A DNA stretch of 64,000 bases from Pseudomonas peradeniyensis (GTDB lineage Bacteria; Pseudomonadota; Gammaproteobacteria; Pseudomonadales; Pseudomonadaceae), in assembly GCF_014268935.2 (NCBI RefSeq), contig NZ_JABWRJ020000003.1, positions 372,001 through 436,000 on the forward strand, written 5' to 3'. The notes under the pieces were generated by a model that was given only the letters and a program-made list of their open reading frames with translations, was not told the origin of the DNA and searched no databases. Position numbers and translations under genes: made by a program. Numbering within the stretch: position 1 is the stretch's first letter; each line of letters opens with the position of its first letter. Of this stretch, positions 53,913-61,860 are shown one piece after another.

Positions 53913-56428
53913 TAAATAAACCGCGCGTTTCACCGATTATTAGCAAGCTTAAGTTGGATGCTGCCTCTTCGTTTGTTTCGCCATTCGATTTGGAAAAGCG
54001 ACTTAAAGATTTAGCGGTTGAGCTTGGTATCGCAGACATCGGCTTCCAGGTAGCGGTGGAAGAAGCAGTACACGAATGGGGGCGCTGTGAAGGAAAGCCA
54101 ATTTTAAAGGACCGGTTAGACTCAGCAAATCTTGCCCTGTTCGTAAGCGAGCAGTCAGACGCCGCAGACCTTAGCATTCAGCAACAACTTCATCATCTCA
54201 TTGGTGCGCTAGCTGAGGTATGGGGGAGGAGCTATAGAAAGCATGGTGCGATAAGCATTCAAGCATCTGGTGCGGAGGAAATGCTCAATTCTGCTCTCGT
54301 GCCGATGACAAATCTTCATAACGTAACGAAGTTTTCTGTTGTTTATTTTGATCTCGATAATTTTAGACAGATTAATAATAAGGGTAGCCACGGAGAGGGT
54401 GATAAAGCACTGCGGTTTGTGTGTTCAGAAATGCACAAGCTCTGCCTAGAGTATGGTGGTTTAGCTTTTATTGCCGGCGGTGACGAGTTTTTACTTGTGC
54501 TTCCATGTGAGCAGACTATGGAGGTTAGCTACAGGCTTTGGAAGCTGAAGAATCAAATTGGCAGTGTAGGGTTCGGTGAGAATGGTGACTTCTATGTTGA
54601 CTTGACTGCCGGTATTGTCAGAAGAACTGTTGATGAAATATCAGCGGGAATTCAAAAGATAAAAGAGCAGTGTGAGGCTTTAACCAAAAATTTAGAGGCG
54701 GCAAAGAGCAAGCGTAGAGGAACTATAAATTTCGAAGCTGTTGAAGTGTCTGATGAAACCGAGAGGGTAACGCCTCCATCAGACTTTATAAAGCTGGGAA
54801 TTTGCCTTTCTAAGAGCAGGCAGTACTGTGTTCACGTATTCGAAGATGAAAGATTAAATTTGATCGTTCAGGAAGTTTCTTTGTTGAGCAGTGACTTTCT
54901 CAACGCTGAACTTATTAAAGTCGCTGTGGACAAGGTTCTTAAGTGGTTCGGAGCGGAAGCAATTACTCTTTGGGACGAGCGATCGTTGTTGGCACGGTCT
55001 GGCACACCTTCAGAGATATCCGATGGTGCCATCTCTGTGGCAATTGCCCATGCTATTTCGAAAACGGTGATTCTACAGGATTCGCCAGATGTTTGTGTCG
55101 ATAATTTGGCAGTTTTATGGTGTGCAGCTACTGGCAAGAGTGGGGTCGTTCTGGGTGATAAATTAGTCTGGGGCTGTCCAGTCAGTAACCAGACTGAGCG
55201 CATTGAGTTTGGTAGCTATGTGGTCAACGGCACATTTGGTCAAGCAGTAGGGGTTGCCATAGGGGTTCAAATTGGGTTTGAAGAGAATCCTAAAACTCCT
55301 GGCAGACGGCGCCTCCCGAGCGATTTCCTTGTTGACCATGTTCGGGTAGACGTTAGGCCACGGACGGGCGGCGGACTTCCAGACTTCTGGCAAGCAGCTC
55401 TGGCACAGATTGTCGCAGCTTTAAATGCCAGCAACAAAGATACGAAAGTAATTATCTGGGGCGAGAAAGTAGAATCAACAGAGTTGTACTCTCGGCTTAT
55501 TGATGAGAGTACTTGGGCGAAAGATGAGATTGCGAGTTTGACAGGTATCTCAACCGCTCGAGTTACTGATTTAGTAAAGGGCTTATCCAGTTCAGTGATA
55601 AGAGTTACCGGCGCGCAGCAACTTCTCGATGTTCTTTTTAAGCTTTATAGTGTCTATACAGGGCCTTCAATAGAGTTGACTGATCTACCTCGGGGAGAGG
55701 ATCCGTCTCTTCAACGCCCGATGGTTCAAGCCAATCCTCTAACCCAGGAAGAGGGGATTGTCTGCACAACAGCAAGAGTAGCCTACCCTCTAATAATTGA
55801 CACTCTTCGAAAAACTCAGAAGGTACGGTTAGCAGTTGATGACTCAGGTCAAGAGCAGCGCGAGCTAATCGCTTTCAAACTTAAGCTGACTGACCCTGGG
55901 CTTGATCCTATCCCGGACTATCTGATGGCTCAGAAAGCTAATCTAACAGCCTACGCTGAAAAAGTTTTGCTATCTGCCGATGGAGTTATCAGGGCGGAAC
56001 TAGAACGCGACAGGCAGGTCGAGGCCTATTGCTCCCATCTCTCGCGTTATATTAATAGGCAACACGAGCCAAGGTCTACTCGACGTGCCTGTTTAGTAGT
56101 ACGACATCAGCCTGATGAGCACGGCTCACCCAAGCCTCTTGGCTTGATTTCTGTGTGGTCTACGCCAAGGTTCCAAGCCGGCATAATTTATCTAGACTAT
56201 GTGTTCGTTTGGCGAACAGTTGAGGCATTTATTGGTCTGCCATATAGTTTGTATGGCTCACTGCGTCTTGCTGAGCAGTTAGTGGAGCGCGTGGCATCAT
56301 GTGCTGACGTTGATCCTAATCATGTTAGGCTCGGAGAGCTTAACTATATTGCCCTTAGCTTGCACTTAGGCAGCGACCAGTTTCATACGAGGGTTGCTAA
56401 GCAGATTGTTGATAAGGCAAGTGATTGA
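53909..56428 (+). CDS. GGDEF-palm protein with degenerate thymidylate-synthase-like C terminus
   Basis: 839 residues with no membrane helix. An N-terminal helical region (1-135) precedes a GGDEF-type palm: VVYFDLDNFRQINN (about 145-158), GEGDKALRFV, and FIAGGDEFLLVLP (about 187-199). The metal-binding Asp and GGDEF are intact, so nucleotide cyclase activity is plausible. The middle (about 300-700) is unrecognised, with a possible helix-turn-helix near 540. The last 120 residues read like thymidylate synthase: RRACLVVRHQP (about 724) and VWRTVEAFIGLPYSLYGS (about 766), but the catalytic Cys of the P-C-H block is absent (KPLGLISVW). A sensing or binding role is more likely than dTMP synthesis. 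Third gene of the operon. Confidence 0.75.
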   Translation: MINKPRVSPIISKLKLDAASSFVSPFDLEKRLKDLAVELGIADIGFQVAVEEAVHEWGRCEGKPILKDRLDSANLALFVSEQSDAADLSIQQQLHHLIGALAEVWGRSYRKHGAISIQASGAEEMLNSALVPMTNLHNVTKFSVVYFDLDNFRQINNKGSHGEGDKALRFVCSEMHKLCLEYGGLAFIAGGDEFLLVLPCEQTMEVSYRLWKLKNQIGSVGFGENGDFYVDLTAGIVRRTVDEISAGIQKIKEQCEALTKNLEAAKSKRRGTINFEAVEVSDETERVTPPSDFIKLGICLSKSRQYCVHVFEDERLNLIVQEVSLLSSDFLNAELIKVAVDKVLKWFGAEAITLWDERSLLARSGTPSEISDGAISVAIAHAISKTVILQDSPDVCVDNLAVLWCAATGKSGVVLGDKLVWGCPVSNQTERIEFGSYVVNGTFGQAVGVAIGVQIGFEENPKTPGRRRLPSDFLVDHVRVDVRPRTGGGLPDFWQAALAQIVAALNASNKDTKVIIWGEKVESTELYSRLIDESTWAKDEIASLTGISTARVTDLVKGLSSSVIRVTGAQQLLDVLFKLYSVYTGPSIELTDLPRGEDPSLQRPMVQANPLTQEEGIVCTTARVAYPLIIDTLRKTQKVRLAVDDSGQEQRELIAFKLKLTDPGLDPIPDYLMAQKANLTAYAEKVLLSADGVIRAELERDRQVEAYCSHLSRYINRQHEPRSTRRACLVVRHQPDEHGSPKPLGLISVWSTPRFQAGIIYLDYVFVWRTVEAFIGLPYSLYGSLRLAEQLVERVASCADVDPNHVRLGELNYIALSLHLGSDQFHTRVAKQIVDKASD

Positions 56429-57191
56429 ATTGAAAACTTATATTGTCTCAAAGCGTTCTGAGTCGTACTCGGAGGAAGTACTGAATGGATTTGAATTACT
56501 TCGGAATACTGAGCGGTTTTCGCTGTGGGTTAGGTTAAGCGATTGCTGCTCAGTGCAGGCTTTGGACTTTATTTCAAATAACAATTTTGTGCGCGTGTTT
56601 GAGTCGTGCTATATAACTAGCTTAGATGAGGCTGAATCAAGGGTTGAAGCTACGAGGCTGTTATTCTCAGAGCTTGCAGGCAGTAAGTATAAATCGGTAA
56701 TTGAAATTGGTCGAAACTTGGGCTGTTATAATGGCTTGTATTTTGGAGCGAGGAAAAATACAAGCTTGATCTTTAAAGATGTTTTAGATTACGGCTGTGG
56801 ACCAGGAACTATTATATACAGCGAATTATACACGCAGGATCACAATTTAATTGCTTATGATTTTGTAGAGGAGAATCGGGTGTATGCCGGCTCTCTTGGT
56901 TTGAGAGTGCTATCAGCTATCGAACTCAATAATTTAACTGAAGAAAGCCTTGATTTGATAGTGTGCTGCTATGTTCTTCACTATATGTCAGTTGATCAGC
57001 GAACTGTGAATTTATTAATGGCCAGCCTCCGGGTCGGAGGGGTGTTGGCAGCGAATTTTCACAAGGGCACTGGTGTTGATTGGTTCCTGAATTGCGTCAA
57101 CTCTATTGAAGATATTAGGGTCGTTAGAGAAAATTCCGAGTTTGGCGATCTAGTTTTTATAGTCAAGGGCGCTAAATATGCAGAATTCTGA
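56421..57191 (+). CDS. Class I SAM-dependent methyltransferase
   Basis: About 256 residues from a GTG at 56421 that overlaps the upstream stop by 8 nt; an ATG at 56394 is possible. AdoMet motif I is VLDYGCGPGTIIYS (about 119-132) and the post-I acidic residue is in LIAYDFVEENR; LDLIVCCYVLHYM fits motif IV. No DPPY/NPPY motif is present, so it is probably not an N6-adenine enzyme but a small-molecule, nucleotide or protein methyltransferase. The N-terminal 110 residues are unrecognised. It overlaps the next gene by 14 nt. Confidence 0.8.
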   Translation: MIELKTYIVSKRSESYSEEVLNGFELLRNTERFSLWVRLSDCCSVQALDFISNNNFVRVFESCYITSLDEAESRVEATRLLFSELAGSKYKSVIEIGRNLGCYNGLYFGARKNTSLIFKDVLDYGCGPGTIIYSELYTQDHNLIAYDFVEENRVYAGSLGLRVLSAIELNNLTEESLDLIVCCYVLHYMSVDQRTVNLLMASLRVGGVLAANFHKGTGVDWFLNCVNSIEDIRVVRENSEFGDLVFIVKGAKYAEF

Positions 57192-58923
57192 ATGTAATAG
57201 CCTATTTTGTGAAATTCTATCTACAGAAAGACAGGAGGCGGGTAGGGCTTTGATCGCTATTTATAGCGGAATTTATCAAGAGGAGAAAATGCTGTGCGCT
57301 GATAGTCAGCGTAACAGGATAGCTAACCTGCTTTGGCAAGCAGAATGTCATCCATACTCAAATCCCCACCCAACCACGCTGTTCCCTATTAATGATGAGT
57401 TAATGCTCGGGCTTGGGACTAGTATCTCTGATGGCATGATTGACCCAGGCGAGGTTGGATCTAGTGATGAAGTGCTCTTGCAACTGCTCCCTTACTGGAT
57501 CGAAACTGTACAAACTTGTGGCACAGGTCCAGCAAAAAACTGGGGGCAAGTCTTGCTGGGGAATTTTGATATAAGCTCTAATTTTCCACAATTATTGGAT
57601 AGGATAAGATTGGCGAAAGAGCGAGTTGCAGGCCTATCAAATTCTAGATCTACCCAGTTCTCAAGATCTGCACACTACATGGGCTCAAAGGCATCTCTTG
57701 CTCCCTACTTGTCAGAAATAATTCATACGTTATTGCCTGATGATACAGTCGTATTTGATCTCATGTGCGGATCTGGGGCTGCAGCGGGATATTTTGCGAG
57801 AGACTGGATGACATATGCATCCGATGCTCAGGCCTTTTCAAGGCTTCTAGCGAAAGTACAAGGCGGAGGGATGGACTCTAAGAGATCACTTGATATGGCG
57901 GATGAAGTCTTGGAAGCTGCTCGCCAGCATTTCGAACACATCCCGGATTTCATATTGAACAATATTGATGTCGAAAGTGAATTTTTATCCGCAGAACTTT
58001 CAGAGGATGTGAAACACAACCTTCATCAGTGGATTTATACTTATCCAAGAATAAACACCGAAGGTGGTGCTAGGGAAAAAATATTTGATGACTTGATAAG
58101 AAGTAGAACTGAATTAAATAGCCTAGAACCATACCTTCTGTTCAGTGCCTATTACGCAAACCTTTTTTTTGGGGTGCGCCAAGCTGCTGAGATCGATAGT
58201 CTTCGCTATGCGATTGATAAAACTTTGGAAGGAGAGGAGCATGAGTGGGCTATGGGAGCGTTGGTGTGTGCTGTTAGCTCCTGTGCCTATTCCTATGGTG
58301 GGCATTTTGCGCAACCAAAATTTGATGGTACAGATAGAGAGCGCCTCGATATTCTGGCACCGGAGCTAATGGTTACCCGAGCCTATTCTGTATCTCATGA
58401 ATTTTTTGTACGCCTGACAAGTCTCGGCGAGGAAAGCTCCAAGGTTAAGTTTCCTGTCCGACTGGTCTCTGGGCCGTGGGAGCAAGCGTTAGATCAAATC
58501 GAGCCGATTGTAGATCAGAATGTCTGTGTATATTTAGATCCTCCTTATACTCGTGATGAATACAGCCGTTACTACCATGTACTTGAGACACTTGTTCGCT
58601 ATGACTATCCTGCCGTCCAAGACAAAGCTTCCATGCCCAAAAGAGGTCATTCTGGAAGATTTGCATCTGACTTCGCAACAAGGAACGTTACAAAGATTGA
58701 AGATCTGATTGTTGAAATTATCTCAATTTGTCTTGATAGAAAGTGGAGTTGCTTGTGGAGTTACTCAAGTACAGGAGTGGCTTCTATTAAAAACATCCTA
58801 CAGCGCATAAGCTGCAATGCTACCGATGTTCATATTTTCAATATGGCGCACTCCTATAAAGGACAAGGTAGGCATAAGTCTAAATCAGTTACCGAGTACG
58901 CAATACTTATAAAGGGTGGTTAG
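57178..58923 (+). CDS. D12-class adenine-specific DNA methyltransferase B
   Basis: 581 residues. An unrecognised N-terminal extension (1-160) precedes the D12 core: HYMGSKASLAPYLSEI (about 165-180), motif I DLMCGSGAAAGYFA (about 194-207) and motif IV YLDPPYTRDEYSRYYHVLETL (about 453-473, given in part). The shared GSKAS and YSRYYH--ETL blocks tie it to methyltransferase A. A large insert between motifs I and IV may hold the target-recognition region. Two such enzymes in one operon recall systems with an asymmetric site, where each strand needs its own methylase. It ends the operon. Confidence 0.87.
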   Translation: MQNSECNSLFCEILSTERQEAGRALIAIYSGIYQEEKMLCADSQRNRIANLLWQAECHPYSNPHPTTLFPINDELMLGLGTSISDGMIDPGEVGSSDEVLLQLLPYWIETVQTCGTGPAKNWGQVLLGNFDISSNFPQLLDRIRLAKERVAGLSNSRSTQFSRSAHYMGSKASLAPYLSEIIHTLLPDDTVVFDLMCGSGAAAGYFARDWMTYASDAQAFSRLLAKVQGGGMDSKRSLDMADEVLEAARQHFEHIPDFILNNIDVESEFLSAELSEDVKHNLHQWIYTYPRINTEGGAREKIFDDLIRSRTELNSLEPYLLFSAYYANLFFGVRQAAEIDSLRYAIDKTLEGEEHEWAMGALVCAVSSCAYSYGGHFAQPKFDGTDRERLDILAPELMVTRAYSVSHEFFVRLTSLGEESSKVKFPVRLVSGPWEQALDQIEPIVDQNVCVYLDPPYTRDEYSRYYHVLETLVRYDYPAVQDKASMPKRGHSGRFASDFATRNVTKIEDLIVEIISICLDRKWSCLWSYSSTGVASIKNILQRISCNATDVHIFNMAHSYKGQGRHKSKSVTEYAILIKGG

Positions 58924-58933
58924 TGTTTTGTTT

Positions 58934-58972
58934 TTAGTCCTGCCGCCTAAACTAATATGAGGGCAGGACTAA
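58934..58972. terminator. Hairpin between convergent island operons
   Basis: TTAGTCCTGCC (58934-58944) and GGCAGGACTAA (58962-58972) make a perfect 11-bp stem with a 17-nt loop. It lies just after the rightward operon stop and 7 nt past the leftward SLATT gene. There is no clean U-tract, so intrinsic termination is uncertain; protection of 3' ends is an alternative. Confidence 0.6.
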
Positions 58973-58979
58973 GAAGGCC

Positions 58980-59666
58980 TTACAAATTTTTAGTGTAGCT
59001 ATCAAAATCATCTTCACTTATAAGCCTGACTTTGTAGGAAAGCTTAGCAAGCCTAATTTTAATTCCTCGTTTTATCAGCTCTCTCAATGTTCTTTTCTTG
59101 GGCGGGGCAGATATATTCAAAGCGGTTTCGTCTTGCTTTTTCATTTCGCCTTTGATTTTTGCCCGTGATGTTTTATTTTGATTGAGAGACTTAATTGAGT
59201 CTTTCTTTGAGGTGGGACAGGACTCGCCCTCCTTATTGATGCTCAAGTAATCTGCTAAGATGGAGTTGAATTCTTTTTTTACTTCATCCGACGGCTCGCC
59301 TTCTTGGAGGCGATTTATCAATCGTCTAGACTTTCTCGCGACCTCGATGTACATGTTTCCAACGAGTCTATGCTGGGACACTTGTTTTTCCAAACCCAGG
59401 AAGCCTAAGATTGCTGTGGAAACTCCAACCAATAGCGATACGACAGAAATGAACAGTGCTTCGTATGTGCTAATGTAAGGTACAGCTTGGAAAACTTCTT
59501 TAATCGCTTTTGACGCAATGATTGCCGTTCCAATTACGGAAAATAATCCTAATTTTATTCTTGCTGCGTTTTTTCTATCAGCTGCAATGAAGTGGCGATC
59601 TTTTCCTATTTTAGAGTCAACTTCTAGGTTGGCTAGCTCAAGTAGGAGGTATTTGTTTTTTTCCAT
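58980..59666 (-). CDS. SLATT-like two-helix membrane protein
   Basis: 228 residues. A charged N terminus (1-36) precedes two transmembrane helices (about 37-54 and 70-91) with a short loop, then an amphipathic helix HRLVGNMYIEVARKSRRLINRL (in two parts, about 99-120) and a long basic tail. This layout fits the SLATT family, which serves as the predicted membrane effector in nucleotide-sensing conflict systems. It is downstream of the DAC-like gene on the same strand, 237 nt away. The SLATT call is by pattern and needs a profile search. Confidence 0.6.
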   Translation of the reverse strand: MEKNKYLLLELANLEVDSKIGKDRHFIAADRKNAARIKLGLFSVIGTAIIASKAIKEVFQAVPYISTYEALFISVVSLLVGVSTAILGFLGLEKQVSQHRLVGNMYIEVARKSRRLINRLQEGEPSDEVKKEFNSILADYLSINKEGESCPTSKKDSIKSLNQNKTSRAKIKGEMKKQDETALNISAPPKKRTLRELIKRGIKIRLAKLSYKVRLISEDDFDSYTKNL

Positions 59667-59903
59667 ACTGCTACTTCCATTTTATTTGCGGGGCAGGATG
59701 AGGCTTGGCAGATTCGTATCAATGGTTGCCTCCTCCTCAGTGGATATTTTAATTCAGTCTCGTGCTCGCCGTGAAGCAAAGATCGTAGCTGTATCCGGCG
59801 ATGTTTGAGCGTGCGCTGGCTCAGTAGGCTTGCCCCAGGAGTGAATCGCAGGGCAAAGCTGATTTTGCGTACCTTTGTAATCATTAGGTGAAGTTGGTTG
59901 GTA

Positions 59904-61226
59904 TTATATTACAATAGGGTTAGTGAGTTTTGCTGAGAACATTTTAATCGTACCATCTTGTGAGATTTTTACAGACAGCCCGTTTTTTGCGAGAATAGAG
60001 GCTACCGATTCGCCAGTCCCTTTTACGCCATTTATCGTCACCTTGGAAATGTCAATGACTGATCCATAGGACAGTAGGGCGCCGTCTGTATTGAAAATAG
60101 ACGCGCCGTCACTGGACAAGAGTCTTACAAGTGTTTGGGTGTGCCGTTCATCAAGTAAGGAAAATGGAGCCGTTGTGAGTGAGTTTTTTGATAGCAGTAA
60201 ATCGTCAAATTTTTGAGCATCCAATGGAATCCAGATTATTGAACTAAGTCTTCGGCGAGCCAAATAAAATACATAGTAGAGTAGGCTCTGAATGAAGTCT
60301 TCTTTGACGTTTAGCGTCGATCTTATCAAATTCGCAATTTGTGTAAGGCTTCGGATTCGCCACTGTCCTTCTTTGAAGTTGAATTCGATTCCTTCGGACC
60401 CGGTGATGGAGTACTCGGATTGACTGGTGACTCGAAATAGTGCGTCCCCACCCTTTATTGTTTTACTTAGAGTGTAGTCATCTACAAAAGATATTAGCGC
60501 TTGCCTACTTGAATTTGCGAGGAATGCACTTGCGATCTCCAATGATGGGTTAGCGAGGAAGTACGATGTCTGGCCATCTGCCAAATACCAGAAGCGTTTA
60601 TCTATAGGGTCGATTGGAGAAAGTTTGCGAGCCTCTTTAAGTGGCAGTAATGCACCGCCTCGGGTATGATCTCGTTTGTTTGCATATGCGTAAAATGATC
60701 GTGTTAAGACAAGCCCGGTTGTAAAGTTGCGCCCCTCAAATTTTGTGTTTGCGAGCTTATGAAATAGCTCTACTAGCTGTTTGAATTTTCTATAATCATA
60801 GCGCCCCCTGCTGAAGAACTTTGATATTGTTAGCTCTAATAGTTCGTCGCCAAATTGATGAGGCTTAAGAGAAAATTTATCTTTTACGCTATGGCTTAGC
60901 GTAATAGCAAGTACCCCTTCAAATACATTCAGGAGTCTTTCAAGCCCGGTAAAAGTAGTATTGGTAATCTGCAGTGAAAATGCAGCTACTACGGTTTTCC
61001 CCTCAAGAACTCGACCTAGCACGATCGCACAAGTGCTGTTGACAATATAAACGCCTCGCCTTTCGTTTTCGAGAATATCAATTCCGTATTGGTGCTTTAT
61101 TGAATTTATAGGGTTGTGGTCAAATTTTACCGACCCTCCAAAAAAGCGTCTGGTGGCGCCAAGAAGGTAGGGTAAGGCATGCTTCTTGAATTCGCCCGAT
61201 CCTCGCATATTTTCGAAATCTATCAT
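59904..61226 (-). CDS. Protein with C-terminal DisA/DAC-like nucleotide domain
   Basis: 440 residues; GGAAAC precedes the ATG at 61226. The N-terminal 310 residues are unrecognised, mixed alpha/beta by eye. The C-terminal 125 residues resemble diadenylate cyclase (DAC/DisA_N) domains: SSIIWIPLD, then LLSSDGASIFNTDGALLSYG (about 368-387) matching the DGA motif, then GTGESVASILAKNG (about 402) and VKISQDGTIKMFSA. Where active enzymes have GTRHR, this one has GTGES, so the RHR catalytic/ATP motif is missing. It may therefore sense rather than make a nucleotide. Upstream of the SLATT-like gene on the same strand; the DAC assignment is by motif reading. Confidence 0.6.
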   Translation of the reverse strand: MIDFENMRGSGEFKKHALPYLLGATRRFFGGSVKFDHNPINSIKHQYGIDILENERRGVYIVNSTCAIVLGRVLEGKTVVAAFSLQITNTTFTGLERLLNVFEGVLAITLSHSVKDKFSLKPHQFGDELLELTISKFFSRGRYDYRKFKQLVELFHKLANTKFEGRNFTTGLVLTRSFYAYANKRDHTRGGALLPLKEARKLSPIDPIDKRFWYLADGQTSYFLANPSLEIASAFLANSSRQALISFVDDYTLSKTIKGGDALFRVTSQSEYSITGSEGIEFNFKEGQWRIRSLTQIANLIRSTLNVKEDFIQSLLYYVFYLARRRLSSIIWIPLDAQKFDDLLLSKNSLTTAPFSLLDERHTQTLVRLLSSDGASIFNTDGALLSYGSVIDISKVTINGVKGTGESVASILAKNGLSVKISQDGTIKMFSAKLTNPIVI

Positions 61227-61413
61227 GTTGTTTCCTTGAAAATTCAGCTATATTGGTTTTTGCAAGATTCTTGTGGTATTTAAATTTGCGTTATGTATGT
61301 GTTTTAATAATTGTTTTGTTCTTAATTTCATGGTTTTAATGTATTTTGAACAACTACCAATATTTATATCCAAAATCGATCTTGGTAGTTTTCAGAAGCC
61401 ATAGCTTCACACG
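61227..61413. promoter_or_regulatory. AT-rich region upstream of the DAC-like gene with an inverted repeat
   Basis: The stretch is very AT-rich. AACTACCAA (61352-61360) and TTGGTAGTT (61382-61390) form a perfect 9-bp inverted repeat with a 21-nt spacer, so the arm centres are 30 nt apart. It lies about 125 nt upstream of the DAC-like start and may be an operator or an island-internal recombination site. Confidence 0.45.
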
Positions 61414-61557
61414 TTAGAGGCTTGATGGCAATACGGAATCACGCTGGGCTTTCCGAAACTCTTTATCTATAACAGTGATGAATTCTTTCTGGTTTATTAT
61501 GACTAGGCGTCTCTCCCTAGCTGCTCTCCGAGCAATGCGACGTAGGGATGATTGCAT
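61414..61557 (-). CDS. Small basic ORF downstream of the recombinase genes
   Basis: 47 codons from an ATG at 61557, with the arginine-rich start MQSSLRRIARRAARERRLV followed by IINQKEFITVIDKEFRKAQ. There is no strong Shine-Dalgarno and no family is recognised. It follows the 91-residue gene after 27 nt on the same strand and could be a third small gene of that unit or a gene remnant. Confidence 0.3.
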   Translation of the reverse strand: MQSSLRRIARRAARERRLVIINQKEFITVIDKEFRKAQRDSVLPSSL

Positions 61558-61584
61558 GAGCTTGTGTTTAGGGACCTGCCTTAC

Positions 61585-61860
61585 TTAGAGACTGAAAGTC
61601 CATGATTTCGCTAGACGTAGAGAGAGTAGTCTTACAGTTAGCCGGTAGTAATATTGCGTCGCCTGACTGCGCTCTGCTAGATGATGATCGAGAAACCACT
61701 CGACGTGCTTTCTCTGCCAACCCCAAGGCGTTTTTCGCTGCCAGCGGTCTGCAATTTCAGCCTGAATGATTCTCGCCTGCCGCACATAGCGTTGCCGGGT
61801 TGCATACGACCCGGTCAGAACGCCAGCCAAGAACAGCTCCATATCGAATGGCTGACTCAT
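61585..61860 (-). CDS. Small protein coupled to the island recombinase
   Basis: 91 residues, basic, starting MSQPFDMELFLAGVLTGSYATRQRYVRQ, with WQRKTPWGWQRKHVEWFLDHH in the middle (in part). I do not recognise the family. Its ATG overlaps the recombinase stop as ATGA, so the two are made together; an accessory role in recombination (directionality or DNA binding) is a fair inference. Composition is closer to the recombinase than to the AT-rich cargo. Confidence 0.7.
   Translation of the reverse strand: MSQPFDMELFLAGVLTGSYATRQRYVRQARIIQAEIADRWQRKTPWGWQRKHVEWFLDHHLAERSQATQYYYRLTVRLLSLRLAKSWTFSL

Noticed and set aside
53909..56428. Active thymidylate synthase
   Set aside because: The P-C-H active-site block is replaced by sequence without cysteine, so catalysis of dTMP formation is not expected.
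59667..59903. Possible retron or structured RNA between the SLATT-like and DAC-like genes
   Set aside because: No reverse transcriptase is encoded nearby and no convincing inverted repeats were seen. A short REP-like remnant (GGCTTGCCCC) is the only notable element.
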